Below are positions 45,649-59,636 of a stretch of DNA of 64,000 nt, in pieces. Origin of the DNA: JBHJGM01 sp050331815 (GTDB lineage Bacteria > Verrucomicrobiota > Verrucomicrobiia > Opitutales > JBHJGM01). The notes beneath the pieces are model-generated. The model ran no database searches, was not told the DNA's origin, and was given only the letters and a program-made list of their open reading frames with translations. Each line of letters starts with the position of its first letter. Positions within the stretch are counted from its first letter, which is position 1. The DNA is taken from NCBI GenBank assembly GCA_050331815.1, contig JBHJGM010000002.1:186001-250000 (forward strand), given 5' to 3'. The translations under genes and the position numbers were made by a program.

Positions 45649-47754
45649 ATGTCGATTTTGGACCAACCCGCCAAGTCAACCGAGCCGGAGCCCACCCAGC
45701 CAGCCGGTTCGTGCTGCGAGGGGGTGTCCGCGCAGGCACCACCGGTTGCGCTGCCGACCTGTCCCGCCTGCGGCCCAGTGGAGGCGCGGGAGTCGTCCGG
45801 AGCATCCGGGCGTTGGTGGCGGTTGGGCGCGGCGCTGGTCATTTCCGGGCAAAGCATGGTTTTCGGGTTGGCCTGGAATCTTTACAGGGACGAGGTCGGT
45901 GAAGCTGCGGTCGCCGAGCAATTGGGTGCGACGGGCTACTGGATTTATCACGGCGTTTTGCTGGCTTCGGCGCTGGCGGTCTTGGGCCTTTTGGGCGGCC
46001 CGTTGCTCCGGCGTAATTGGGCGGCCCTTTTGCAGCGGCGTGTCACGGTGGAACTGCTCTTTGCCTTGACCCTGCTGGGGGCGCTGGGCGGCTCGCTCGT
46101 CTCGACGCTGACGGGCACGGGGGCGGTCTACTACGAGGTGGTGGCGATTGTGCTGTGTGTGTACACCTTTGGGCGTCTGGCCAGTGAGCGCTCGCGCGGT
46201 GCGGTTCTGGCCGCTGCTGACCGCCTGCGCCAACAATTCGACACGGCGTACCTCCTACGCTCCGACGGGCGCACGGAGTCCGTCCCGGTCTCGCAAATCT
46301 CGGCGGGCCAACAAGTGCGGGTGCTGCCCGGGGAAGCCATTTGTGTGGATGCTATCGTCGAGAGCGGGCAAAGCTATGTTTCCGAGACCAGCTTAAACGG
46401 CGAACCTTTGCCAGTGGTGCGACGCGCAGGCGACCGGGTGCGCGCCGGAACGATCGCGGTGGACGGCACCCTGACCCTGCGCGTGACCCATGCATGGGGC
46501 GAGCGGGTGCTCGATGGCATCTTGCGTACTGTGGGCGAGGCGCGCATGAAGCCCTCCACGCTGCAAGTGCAGGCCGATGCGATCACGCGCTGGTTTGTGC
46601 CGGTGGTGGTGACGGTCAGTCTGGGCACCTTCGTTGCCTGGTTGATTCTGGCTAGTTGGCCGGTGGCGTTGTTCAATGCGATGGCGGTGCTGCTGGTGGC
46701 CTGTCCCTGCGCGCTGGGTTTGGCAACTCCTGTGGCCGTCTGGGGCGGCTTGCAGCGCTTGACGACGTGGGGGCTGGTGGCGCGCTCGGGTCAACTGCTG
46801 GACGACCTGGCTCGGGTCACCACCGTCTGTTTCGATAAGACCGGCACGCTGAGTGAACATGAACTGGTGGCGGTCGACCTGCTGATAACTTCCGCTTGCC
46901 CGCTGACGCGAACCGAACTGCGCACCGCGCTGGCGACGGCGGAAGCGCCTTTCGCACATCCGATTGCGCGTGCCCTTGTGCGAGCGGCGGAGGGACCAGA
47001 CAATCCCTGGCAGTTGGAACACAGCCGCGTGCATCCGGGGCAGGGCATTGAGGCGGAAATTTGTGCGGGGGAACGTCGGCACACCCTGCGCATTGGCGAG
47101 CCTGGCCTCCTCGGTGGCAACCTTGGCGAGTCGGAAACGGTGGGCTTGGACGACTCTGCCGCGAGCGAGTGGCGCAGCGTTTTTGTCTCCGTCGACGGGG
47201 TTCCGGCGGCCCGGGTCACCCTGCTGGAGAATCTGCGTGGTGAGGTAGGCCGCATTTTCCAAAACCTGCAACAGCAGGGCTTGTCCGTGGAGATTCTGAC
47301 CGGCGATCCGCAACCGCTCTGGAAACGCATCGAGGGCGTGAAGCTGCAATGCGGCTTGAGCCCGGCCAACAAAACTGCTCGCGTTGAAGCGCTCCAGTCC
47401 AGCGGGGAGCGTGTGCTCTTCGTCGGCGATGGCCTGAACGATGCGCCCGTACTGGCGACGGGCTCTGCCTCGCTGGCCATGGGACAAGGTGCCGAGCTGG
47501 CGACCGCAAGTGCCGACGGCGTTCTGCTGGGTGAAAATCTGGAGGCGGTACCCAAGGCGATTTCCCTGGGGCGCAAGGTGCGTCAAGGGGTGCGTCACAA
47601 CTTGTATTTCGCTGCTGGATACAACGGCATCGGTATTGCGCTGGCTGCTTTCGGGCAGCTGCACCCGGTGGTGGCGGCGCTCTTGATGGTTGGCTCGAGT
47701 GCGTTTGTATCCGTGCGGGCCCTACGTTCGACGCAAGCGACCGAAGGTCTTTAA
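45649..47754 (+). CDS. P1B-type heavy-metal ATPase with Cys-rich N-terminus and no HMA domain
   Basis: The protein has 701 residues with about eight TMs. The membrane metal site C352-P-C354 (VLLVACPCALGLA) fits copper/zinc-type P1B pumps. The phosphorylation site is D396 in CFDKTGTLSEH, and VGDGLNDAPVLA is intact. The N-terminus has no HMA domain but carries C22-C23 and C37-P-A-C40. The actuator TGE motif reads LNGE (N250 replacing Thr). The hinge motif reads TGDPQP instead of TGD followed by a hydrophobic residue. Proteins such as CcoI/FixI supply copper to cbb3 oxidases, and ccoN, ccoO and ccoS follow about 10 kb downstream, so that role is likely here. Confidence 0.82.
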   Translation: MSILDQPAKSTEPEPTQPAGSCCEGVSAQAPPVALPTCPACGPVEARESSGASGRWWRLGAALVISGQSMVFGLAWNLYRDEVGEAAVAEQLGATGYWIYHGVLLASALAVLGLLGGPLLRRNWAALLQRRVTVELLFALTLLGALGGSLVSTLTGTGAVYYEVVAIVLCVYTFGRLASERSRGAVLAAADRLRQQFDTAYLLRSDGRTESVPVSQISAGQQVRVLPGEAICVDAIVESGQSYVSETSLNGEPLPVVRRAGDRVRAGTIAVDGTLTLRVTHAWGERVLDGILRTVGEARMKPSTLQVQADAITRWFVPVVVTVSLGTFVAWLILASWPVALFNAMAVLLVACPCALGLATPVAVWGGLQRLTTWGLVARSGQLLDDLARVTTVCFDKTGTLSEHELVAVDLLITSACPLTRTELRTALATAEAPFAHPIARALVRAAEGPDNPWQLEHSRVHPGQGIEAEICAGERRHTLRIGEPGLLGGNLGESETVGLDDSAASEWRSVFVSVDGVPAARVTLLENLRGEVGRIFQNLQQQGLSVEILTGDPQPLWKRIEGVKLQCGLSPANKTARVEALQSSGERVLFVGDGLNDAPVLATGSASLAMGQGAELATASADGVLLGENLEAVPKAISLGRKVRQGVRHNLYFAAGYNGIGIALAAFGQLHPVVAALLMVGSSAFVSVRALRSTQATEGL

Positions 47755-48085
47755 GCTAATCGGTATCAGCAGCCTGACTACTGTCGCGGCAAAACGTTTG
47801 GCATGTGGTTGAGCCCTCAACCATCGCTGACACGATGTGGTAAGTATGCAGGCAATAACGAGTTCCCCTTGGCACGTGTCTGGCTGGAAATGCACGCACG
47901 ACGGCGTGCCGACCCAGCCAAATCGGGCTTGGGCGCAAATGGACGAAATGCGGTTCGCCCGTTTCAAGGTAAATCGCAACTGTATGACCGATAACGAATT
48001 GTAGAATGCGCTTGTCTGTGTGTTTTCGTCTTTTTTCTATTGCCAAGCAAAAGCTCAAAAACCTTTATGGCGTTTTTCCTGAACC
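47755..48085 (+). promoter_or_regulatory. Upstream region of the respiratory gene cluster
   Basis: A 331-base gap of lower GC than its neighbours, with no convincing protein frame. It should hold the promoter of the act-cco cluster. TAGAAT at about 48001-48006 is a possible -10, but no good -35 is visible 16-18 bases upstream. A small hairpin GCACGC/GCGTGC is seen near 47892-47909. Confidence 0.3.
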
Positions 48086-48274
48086 ATGGCTGATACCTCC
48101 AATCGCAAAGGCTTCTTAAAATGGGCCGGACTTTCTGGCGTTGCCGTCCTGATGGCGCGCGGTCTGCGCTCAAAGTCCCAAGAGCCGAATTCAGCCGCAC
48201 CCCAACAAACGCGCACGCGTGAAATTTCTCTGTCCCGCGAGCCCCGAGCAGTTTCCCGCGAGCGAGTCCTTTAG
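48086..48274 (+). CDS. Small protein with a Tat-like N-terminus
   Basis: The protein has 62 residues. The N-terminus reads RKGFLKWAGLSGVAVLMARG, a hydrophobic segment after Arg-Lys, similar to the Tat signal or membrane anchor of small dehydrogenase-associated proteins. The rest is polar (Ser/Gln/Arg-rich, ending SRERVL). It sits 48 bases before actA and in the same direction, so it may be the first gene of the act cluster. I do not recognise the family. The first residue context (ATG at 48086, preceded by CC) shows no clear RBS. Confidence 0.4.
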   Translation: MADTSNRKGFLKWAGLSGVAVLMARGLRSKSQEPNSAAPQQTRTREISLSREPRAVSRERVL

Positions 48275-48322
48275 ATGATTGCAACGAGCCTCGCTCGGCT
48301 CTGTGTCCTGATACTGTCCTGA

Positions 48323-48972
48323 ATGGCAAATATTTTCCCGAAGTGGTCCAACGTTGTCCCCATTAAGTTGGTGGTTGCGTTGGTCTTTATAGGTACGGCG
48401 GTTACGGCGGGTATTACTTACTACGCCACGCCGAAGTATACCCGCGTGGGTTACCAGCCGACACAGCCGGTCGCCTTCAGCCATCAGCTGCACTCGGAAC
48501 AGCTGGGGATGGACTGCCGCTATTGTCACACGCATGTCGACAAATCGGGCCACTCGAACGTCCCCACGACCGAGACCTGCATGGCCTGCCACAGCATGAT
48601 TCGCTCGAACGACTCGGCCCTGGCACTGGTGCGCGAAAGCTATGACAGCGGCGAGGCGATCCCCTGGGTGCGCATTCACGCTGCGCCGGATTACGTATAT
48701 TTTAACCATGCCGCCCACGTAAACCGCGGCGTCAGCTGTGTGGATTGCCACGGACGCATCGACCAGATGGAAGTCGTCTACCACGACCAGCCGCTGAGCA
48801 TGGGCTGGTGCCTGGAGTGTCACCGCGCGCCCGAGGAATACATTCGCCCGTTGGACAAAATTTATGACCTGGGCTGGCAGTTCGCCAGTCTCGACGAGCA
48901 GGTGGAGTGGGGGACCGAACACGTTGAAAAGTGGAAGGTGAACCCGCCGCAAAGCTGCTCAGGCTGCCATCG

Positions 48973-48976
<4 letters not shown>
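48323..48976 (+). CDS. actA: Alternative Complex III subunit ActA (pentaheme cytochrome c)
   Basis: The protein has 217 residues. One N-terminal TM at about 12-32 anchors a periplasmic domain with five CxxCH motifs: CRYCH, CMACH, CVDCH, CLECH and CSGCH. This is the family count. The spacing pattern and the GMDCRYCHTHV and NHAAHVNRGVSCVDCHGRI contexts fit ActA. In the complex it receives electrons from the ActB iron-sulfur clusters and passes them to ActE or an external cytochrome. Its stop overlaps the ActB start by four bases (ATGA), so translation is coupled. Confidence 0.95.
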
Positions 48977-52455
<3,479 letters not shown>

Positions 52456-52507
52456 CCTGACCGAGCCTTCTCTTTACATCCCTTTCCTGAACTGATTTTC
52501 CCGAACC

Positions 52508-53962
<1,455 letters not shown>

Positions 53963-53999
53963 TTCATCACGCACATCTTTACCAAACGCACCTAGTTCC

Positions 54000-54560
54000 A
54001 TGTCCGACGAAGCACAGACTCCCGCAAAAGGCCGCCCTTACGGTCTGATGGCGCGGTTCAAGAGCGCCGAGGAGATTTACCACGCGGCCGAGCGTGTGCG
54101 CGACGAAGGCTACCAGCGCTGGGATGTCTTCACGCCCTTTCCGGTGCACGGGATGGATGACGCCATGGGGTTGAAGCGTTCGAAGGTGCCGCGGGCGACG
54201 TTTGTGGGTGGCATCACGGGCTTTACCACCGGGGTGCTTATCGTGTGGTACATGAACAGCTTCGACTACCCATTGATTGTGGGCGGCAAGCCGTACTTTA
54301 GCATGGTTTTCCCGTTTCCGGTCTTCTACGAGCTGAACATTCTGCTGGCGGCTTTTGGCACGTTCCTGGGCATGTTCATCTCCAACCTGCTGCCCCGCCA
54401 CAACCACCCTTCTTTCAACCACCCGTCGTTCGACAAGGCCAGCGACGACGCCTTCTTCCTGCTGCTGCAGCGCGACGACCCCAAATTCAACGAAAGCCGC
54501 GGACGCGAACTGCTTGAAAGCATCGGCGGCACTGAGGTGCAACTGGTCAACGACGCCTGA
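54000..54560 (+). CDS. actD: Alternative Complex III subunit ActD (DUF3341)
   Basis: The protein has 186 residues starting at ATG 54000. A cytoplasmic N-terminal part is followed by two TMs (about 75-95 and 110-135) and a C-terminal cytoplasmic part. Motifs include YGLMARFKSAEEIYHAAERVR, DVFTPFPVHGMDDAMGL and NHPSFNHPSFDKASDDAFFLL. This is the DUF3341 profile of the Act complex, thought to couple the two large membrane subunits. Confidence 0.92.
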   Translation: MSDEAQTPAKGRPYGLMARFKSAEEIYHAAERVRDEGYQRWDVFTPFPVHGMDDAMGLKRSKVPRATFVGGITGFTTGVLIVWYMNSFDYPLIVGGKPYFSMVFPFPVFYELNILLAAFGTFLGMFISNLLPRHNHPSFNHPSFDKASDDAFFLLLQRDDPKFNESRGRELLESIGGTEVQLVNDA

Positions 54561-54581
54561 AGCCCGCCAAGTCATCAACGG

Positions 54582-55235
54582 ATGCGTATTTTTCTGCTAG
54601 TATTTTTCGGAGCCTGCCTGACCCTTGTAACGGGTCTAGGCTTTCGCGGCTGCAAAACCGAAAATGAGCCCATCGAGGTGTTTCCGGACATGGACCACCA
54701 AGCCAAGTACAAGCCGCAGACTTCAAACGACTTTTGGCCCGACGAGCGCGACAATCGTCCCTTTGTGCCCAACACGGTACGCCGTGGCAGTGCGCTGAAC
54801 CGCGAGGTCGTTTTCGCCCGCGATTTCGCCTATGATGTGGCCGAGCGCCCGGAGTTCTATCTGGGCAAGGACGCCGAAGGCAACTGGGTCGATGGCTTCC
54901 CGCTGCCTGTGACCAACGAGCTGATGGAACTGGGCCGGGAAAAGTACGACATTTTCTGTACGGTCTGCCACGGAGCCGCGGGCAACGGCATGGGCGTCAC
55001 CGCCGCCGCCGCGCAGAATCAAGAGTGGATGGAAGGCCGTGGCTATTTCGGCGTGGTCGCTTCCTACCACACCGATACCTACCGCGCGTATCCCGAAGGG
55101 CGTCTCTTCGACGTTATCCAAAACGGTTACAACACCATGTATGCCTACGGCGACAAACTGACTGCCGAGGAAATCTGGGCGGTGGTCGCCTACATCCGTG
55201 CATTACAGCTTTCCCAACTGGCCACGGCCAAATGA
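54582..55235 (+). CDS. actE: Alternative Complex III subunit ActE (monoheme cytochrome c)
   Basis: The protein has 217 residues with an N-terminal signal or anchor. The sequence GFRGC suggests a lipoprotein-type Cys near residue 24. One heme motif, CTVCH, occurs in YDIFCTVCHGAAGNGMG. The axial Met is probably in the YNTMYAYGDKL segment. It passes electrons from ActA toward the terminal oxidase. The gap to actD is 21 bases. Confidence 0.92.
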   Translation: MRIFLLVFFGACLTLVTGLGFRGCKTENEPIEVFPDMDHQAKYKPQTSNDFWPDERDNRPFVPNTVRRGSALNREVVFARDFAYDVAERPEFYLGKDAEGNWVDGFPLPVTNELMELGREKYDIFCTVCHGAAGNGMGVTAAAAQNQEWMEGRGYFGVVASYHTDTYRAYPEGRLFDVIQNGYNTMYAYGDKLTAEEIWAVVAYIRALQLSQLATAK

Positions 55236-55269
55236 TCTTTTTTCCCTTTTCTTTTAAAGACTCGAATCG

Positions 55270-56592
55270 ATGACGACTGACGCTGCCACCCCTTCTCTGC
55301 CTGAGGCGATCGCGCCCGCCGGTGGCCGTCGCGATCTGTCCACCACCGCTTTGATCATCGGCATCATTGGCCTGTTGATCGCCGGCGCGGGCTTGATCTA
55401 CGGCCTCGTCTCGGCCAATCCGCGCCCGATTGAGAGCTGGCTCATGGGCTTTACCTTCTGGTTCTCGGTCAGCATCGGCACGCTCATGCTGATCCAGATG
55501 TTTTATGTCTTTGACGCAGGCTGGGCGACGGTGATCCGCCGGCAGATGGAGCATATGCTCGCGGGCATGCCGATTGTCTGCGCAGCCTTTGTGCCGGTTT
55601 TGCTGGTCTGTCTTTTCAGCAGCGAAGTGACCCTTTGGAAGTGGCTGCACCCGTCCACGATCACCTACCCGGGCACCACCGAACTGGTGAAAGACGATGT
55701 GCTCTACCAGCACAAGGCTGGTTACCTCAACGTCACCTTTTTCATCGTTCGCATCATCGGCTACTTTGCGGTGTTGAACTTCCTTGCTTGGCGGCTGCGC
55801 ACCTGGTCCTTCCAGATGGACACCGCACCCGACGCGAAAACCTACGTGAAGTGCCGGGCACTCTCGGCCGCGGGCATCGTGCTGACGGCACTGGCGCTGA
55901 CCTTCGCCGCTTTCGACTTTTACATGTCGATCGCCTACCACTGGTTTTCGACCATGTACGGGGTGTGGTTTTTCGCGGTATCGGTGCGCCTGGGGCTGGC
56001 GGCCACGATTATCCTCTGCTTCTACCTCGGCCATAAGGGGCACTTGCGCGGTCTCTACAAGCCCGCCCACGAGTACTACTTGGGCTGCCTCTGCCTGGCC
56101 TTCACGATTTTCTGGGCCTACATCAGCTTCTCGCAGTATTTCCTCATCTACAACGCGAACATCCCCGAGGAAACCTTCTGGTACAACATTCGCGAATTGA
56201 CCGAAACCTGGGACACCAGCCCGTGGTACTGGTTTAGCCTGGGCGCCCTGGTGGTGGGCTTCTTTATCGTGCCGTTCTTCTACCTGTTGTGGTTCAAGAA
56301 CAAGTTCAAGGAGCGCCTGCTGTTCATCGGCTACTGGATCGCCGCGTTTGCGGTCACCGACTTTTACTTCAACATCATCCCTGGCAAGAAGAACGTGCCC
56401 GAGGCCAGTGAGAAGTACCCCTTGGGTTACAAGCTCGATGCGCTGTTCGACGCTTCGATCCTCTTCGACATCGCGGCGATCGTCGGCATCGGCGGGCTCT
56501 TTGTCTGGGCGCTGCTGCGAAGCATGAACAAGACCGAGGTCATCCCGATTCACGACCCGCGGATCGATGAATCCGTCAACGCCTCCCTCTAA
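55270..56592 (+). CDS. actF: Alternative Complex III subunit ActF (NrfD-like)
   Basis: The protein has 440 residues and about ten TMs, a divergent copy of ActC. Motifs are FTFWFSVSIGTLMLIQMFYVF, DFYMSIAYHWFSTMYGVWFF and LAFTIFWAYISFSQYFLIYN. The YHWFSTMYG and FWAYISFSQYF patterns are typical of ActF. It is thought to conduct protons. It ends the six-gene act set, and a small membrane-protein gene follows. Confidence 0.92.
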   Translation: MTTDAATPSLPEAIAPAGGRRDLSTTALIIGIIGLLIAGAGLIYGLVSANPRPIESWLMGFTFWFSVSIGTLMLIQMFYVFDAGWATVIRRQMEHMLAGMPIVCAAFVPVLLVCLFSSEVTLWKWLHPSTITYPGTTELVKDDVLYQHKAGYLNVTFFIVRIIGYFAVLNFLAWRLRTWSFQMDTAPDAKTYVKCRALSAAGIVLTALALTFAAFDFYMSIAYHWFSTMYGVWFFAVSVRLGLAATIILCFYLGHKGHLRGLYKPAHEYYLGCLCLAFTIFWAYISFSQYFLIYNANIPEETFWYNIRELTETWDTSPWYWFSLGALVVGFFIVPFFYLLWFKNKFKERLLFIGYWIAAFAVTDFYFNIIPGKKNVPEASEKYPLGYKLDALFDASILFDIAAIVGIGGLFVWALLRSMNKTEVIPIHDPRIDESVNASL

Positions 56593-56622
56593 CCAACCAA
56601 ATCACGCATTTCATAATTCATC

Positions 56623-56994
56623 ATGGCCGACCCCCAGCAACTGCCCGAAGGCGCTGAGCCGCACGACGCGTCTCCGCCCGGTTTCTGGGCGAACTTTCTC
56701 GGCATCATCGCAACGATTGGAATTTTTCTGATCATCGCCCTGATCGTTTATATTTATACCCGCCCGCCGGTGGATCCGCTCAACTTGAACCAGATGCGCT
56801 ACGATCGGCGCCAGGCCATCGAGGCCAGCCAGGAGCGCCTCCTGTCCGAGGTGCGCCAACCCGTGGCGGACAACGCCGCTTATACAACGCTCCCGATCGA
56901 GGAAGCGATGCGCCGGGCGGTGCAAGAGATTCGCTCGGGCCAGCAAGCAGGCGAAGTCTGGCGTCCGCCCATGGAAAATCCCGCCACCCCCTGA
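56623..56994 (+). CDS. Small single-span membrane protein of the respiratory cluster
   Basis: The protein has 123 residues. One TM lies at about 21-45 (FLGIIATIGIFLIIALIVYIY), and a cytoplasmic or periplasmic tail follows with LNLNQMRYDRRQAIEASQ, QPVADNAAYTTLP and the end WRPPMENPATP. There are no heme motifs. It lies between actF and ccoS, 30 and 67 bases away, so it may be an extra subunit of either complex. I do not recognise a family name; small proteins of this kind occur at this position in other Act clusters. Confidence 0.65.
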   Translation: MADPQQLPEGAEPHDASPPGFWANFLGIIATIGIFLIIALIVYIYTRPPVDPLNLNQMRYDRRQAIEASQERLLSEVRQPVADNAAYTTLPIEEAMRRAVQEIRSGQQAGEVWRPPMENPATP

Positions 56995-57061
56995 GCCGAC
57001 CCGCTGAGTTGAACCTGAACCAAGAAGGAATGAAGCGCCCGTCCTAGACTGACTGAATCCC

Positions 57062-57301
57062 ATGGAATCCTGGAACTTGCCCCTGGTGGCCCTGGCTGTC
57101 GTGGCAGTCCTGTTTTTTATCTCGGTGGTCGCCGCTTTGGTTTGGGCTATCAAAAACAAGCAGCTCGAGAATTTGGAAAAAGGTGCTCGGACCATTTTTA
57201 ACGAGGAAGAGCCCGAGGGCGTTCAGCAGGATTACTTCCCGGGTAAAAAAGGCCGCCGCGACCGCCAAAAAGAGTCCCAGCGAACGGATCCCCACGCCTG
57301 A
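57062..57301 (+). CDS. ccoS: cbb3-type oxidase assembly protein CcoS
   Basis: The protein has 79 residues with one N-terminal TM (about 7-30, ending AALVWAIKNKQLENLEKGART), the CcoS pattern of a TM followed by FxWAxKNxQF-like sequence and a short acidic tail. CcoS is needed for insertion of heme and copper into CcoN. It lies just before ccoN and supports classifying the oxidase as cbb3-like. The C-terminal tail is longer and more basic than usual (KKGRRDRQKESQRTDP). Confidence 0.8.
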   Translation: MESWNLPLVALAVVAVLFFISVVAALVWAIKNKQLENLEKGARTIFNEEEPEGVQQDYFPGKKGRRDRQKESQRTDPHA

Positions 57302-57337
57302 ATCGATTCACTCCCCCGCTTCCCACTTAACAAACCT

Positions 57338-58957
57338 GTGAGCCCTTTCGCATCCTTTTTCACCAACCTGAGCGCTCGGCCAACCGCGAGTGTGCCGCGC
57401 CGTGCGCGCCTGAGTGAGGTGGATGCGTCGGTGAAGTGGCCGGCCATCCTTTTCCTGGCCTCGTCCATTCTCTGGCTGCTGGCGGGTACCGTCCTCGCGC
57501 TGATCGCCTCCTTCAGCCTTCACTGGGACGAATTCCGCATCTGGACCGCGGAGACAGGGGTGTTCACCTTTGGGCGCGCCCGCTCGGCCCACTTAAATGC
57601 CATGATCTACGGCTGGGCCAACAACGTCGGCTTTGCCGTGGCGATCTGGGTTATGTCTCGCCTGTGCATGACCGTGGTACGCTACCCCACGCTGCTCTTT
57701 CTAGCCGGCGTCTTTTGGAACGTCGGCGTCACCATTGGCATTCTCGGTATCGTCGGCGGTGACATGACCTCAGTGGAATGGCTGGAGATGCCGGCCTACT
57801 CAACGCCGATCCTCTTTGTTTCGTACGGCCTGATCGGGGTTTGGATGGCGCTGGCCTTTCGCTACCGCCAAACGCACCACACCTACGTTTCGCAGTGGTA
57901 CTTCCTGGGGGCCACCTTCTGGTTCCCGTGGCTGTTTGCCATCGCGCAGATCCTCATCCTGTGGCTGCCCGTGCAGGGTACCGTGCAAAGCCTCACCAAC
58001 TGGTGGTTCGCGCACAATGTGCTGGGCCTTTGGCTGACGCCGCTGGGCCTGGGTGCGATTTACTACTTTTTGCCCAAGGTGCTGGGGCGCCCGATTCACA
58101 GCTATTACCTGTCGCTGCTGGGCTTCTGGAGCCTGGCGCTCTTTTACAACTGGGCGGGCGTGCATCACCTGCTCGGCGGCCCGGTGCCGGTCTGGCTACA
58201 GGCGGCAGGTACCGTAGGCAGCATCTTTATGGTGATTCCGGTGGTGGTCACCGCCATCAATCACCACTTCACCGCTGCGCAAGGCTGGCGGCAGGTCTGG
58301 GCCAGCCCGACGCTGCGCTTCATCGTCTACGGGGCCATGAGCTACACCGTGGTCAGCCTGATCGGTTCGGCGATGGCCCTGCGCAGCGTTAACGAGATCA
58401 CGCACTTCACTCAGTTTACCGTGGCCCACGCGCACCACGGCGTGTACGCTTTTTACACGATGGTGATGTTTGGGGCGGTGTACTTCTTCATGCCGCGCAT
58501 TCTTTACCGTGAATGGCCGTCGGCCGCGCTGATTTCCATTCACTTCTGGACGACCGCCTTGGGAATCGGCCTGTACGTAGTCGGGCTCTCCATCGGAGGC
58601 TGGCTGCAAGGGCTGGAGATGCACACCTTCGCTGAGGAACAGGTTCTGGTCTCGGTTGAGCCCGCCCCCCAAGGCGAAGAGCTCTTTACTAACAGCGACG
58701 GAGAGCGCTACTGGATCAAGAACGTCGTGACGCCCTTCGACAACATCGTGAAAAACCTGCTGCCCTGGCTCTTCTCGCGCTCGGTGGCGGGGATTCTGAT
58801 GACCGTTGGCCATATCGCCTTTGCCATTAACTTTGCCTGGATTGTCATCGGCGCGCGTGGGCAGCATTCCGGTACGGGCCCAACGCTGCTGGCCCCGCTG
58901 TCCGACGAAGCCCGCGCCCGTCGCGATGAAGCCACCCGCCCCGCCGTGACCAGCTGA
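57338..58957 (+). CDS. ccoN: cbb3-like heme-copper oxidase subunit I (CcoN)
   Basis: The protein has 539 residues and about 12-14 TMs. Key residues are visible: a low-spin heme His in ARSAHLNAMIYGWANN (about residue 84), the CuB His of NWWFAHNVLGLW, and the HH pair in YNWAGVHHLLGGPVPVW. The Tyr six residues before that pair is the usual cross-linked Tyr of cbb3 enzymes. The heme His region VAHAHHGVYAFYTMV is present (about residue 364). It reduces oxygen to water and pumps protons. The start is GTG at 57338. ccoO and a monoheme cytochrome c follow, and ActABCDEF are upstream, so the oxidase is fed by Alternative Complex III. Confidence 0.93.
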   Translation: MSPFASFFTNLSARPTASVPRRARLSEVDASVKWPAILFLASSILWLLAGTVLALIASFSLHWDEFRIWTAETGVFTFGRARSAHLNAMIYGWANNVGFAVAIWVMSRLCMTVVRYPTLLFLAGVFWNVGVTIGILGIVGGDMTSVEWLEMPAYSTPILFVSYGLIGVWMALAFRYRQTHHTYVSQWYFLGATFWFPWLFAIAQILILWLPVQGTVQSLTNWWFAHNVLGLWLTPLGLGAIYYFLPKVLGRPIHSYYLSLLGFWSLALFYNWAGVHHLLGGPVPVWLQAAGTVGSIFMVIPVVVTAINHHFTAAQGWRQVWASPTLRFIVYGAMSYTVVSLIGSAMALRSVNEITHFTQFTVAHAHHGVYAFYTMVMFGAVYFFMPRILYREWPSAALISIHFWTTALGIGLYVVGLSIGGWLQGLEMHTFAEEQVLVSVEPAPQGEELFTNSDGERYWIKNVVTPFDNIVKNLLPWLFSRSVAGILMTVGHIAFAINFAWIVIGARGQHSGTGPTLLAPLSDEARARRDEATRPAVTS

Positions 58958-58976
58958 ACACACGTAAAACCTTTTA

Positions 58977-59624
58977 GTGAAAAGTCTGCCTCTCATCTTT
59001 TGCGGTATCTTCTTCACACTGGCCTTCTCCTGGGCGGGGCTGGTGCTGGCCAGCATGTTGCAATGGGGCGATCTGGAGCCGTACTCGCCCGACGACAGCG
59101 GCTTGTCCTATCCGCAGGCCATCAGCGGCCTGGCGCAGCAGGGCAAGCTGATCTATCAGCGCGAGGGCTGTATGTATTGCCACAGCCAGCAGGTGCGCGT
59201 GCAGGGCTACGGGCTCGACGCCGAACGCGGTTGGGGCCCCCGCAACACCGTGGCCCGCGACTATATCCTGCAGGAGCGCGTGCTCTTGGGCACCATGCGC
59301 ACCGGGCCGGACCTGAGCCACATCGGTGGACGCATTCCTGGTGCCAACTGGCACTACGTGCACCTGTGGGACCCGCAGTTTCCCGACAGCCACCAAAACT
59401 CCATCATGCCGCCGTTTCCAAACCTATTTACGGTGCAGGAGATCGGCGAGCGCCCGCACCCGCAGGCGCTCACTCTGCCCGACGAACTTCGCGGCGAACC
59501 TTACACCCGCAAGCCGCCGCCAGGCTACGAGGTGGTCCCGACCAAAGAGGCCGAGGCGCTGGTGGCGTATCTGTTGAGCCTGCGTTTGACCTACGAACTG
59601 CCCGAGGCCACACTAGTTGAGTGA
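58977..59624 (+). CDS. ccoO: cbb3-type oxidase subunit II (CcoO, monoheme cytochrome c)
   Basis: The protein has 215 residues from GTG 58977. An N-terminal TM (about 7-28) anchors a periplasmic cytochrome c domain with one heme site, EGCMYCHSQQVRVQGYG, the diagnostic CcoO sequence. RTGPDLSHIGGR and MPPFPNL follow, the latter with the likely axial Met. It passes electrons from the donor cytochrome to CcoN. It is 19 bases after ccoN. Confidence 0.94.
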   Translation: MKSLPLIFCGIFFTLAFSWAGLVLASMLQWGDLEPYSPDDSGLSYPQAISGLAQQGKLIYQREGCMYCHSQQVRVQGYGLDAERGWGPRNTVARDYILQERVLLGTMRTGPDLSHIGGRIPGANWHYVHLWDPQFPDSHQNSIMPPFPNLFTVQEIGERPHPQALTLPDELRGEPYTRKPPPGYEVVPTKEAEALVAYLLSLRLTYELPEATLVE

Positions 59625-59636
59625 TTTGAGCGAATC

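Noticed and set aside
46393..47664. Minus-strand open frame of 423 codons opposite the P1B ATPase
   Set aside because: The ATPase motifs (CPC, DKTGT, GDGLNDAP) are encoded on the plus strand; the reverse frame is Gln/Arg-rich shadow sequence.
47803..47994. Small ORF in the gap before the respiratory cluster
   Set aside because: No RBS, no recognised pattern, and an atypical composition; the region is more likely promoter DNA.
55114..56553. Minus-strand open frame of 479 codons opposite actF
   Set aside because: Its translation is Asp/Gln/Arg-rich and domain-free; actF with its membrane helices explains the region.
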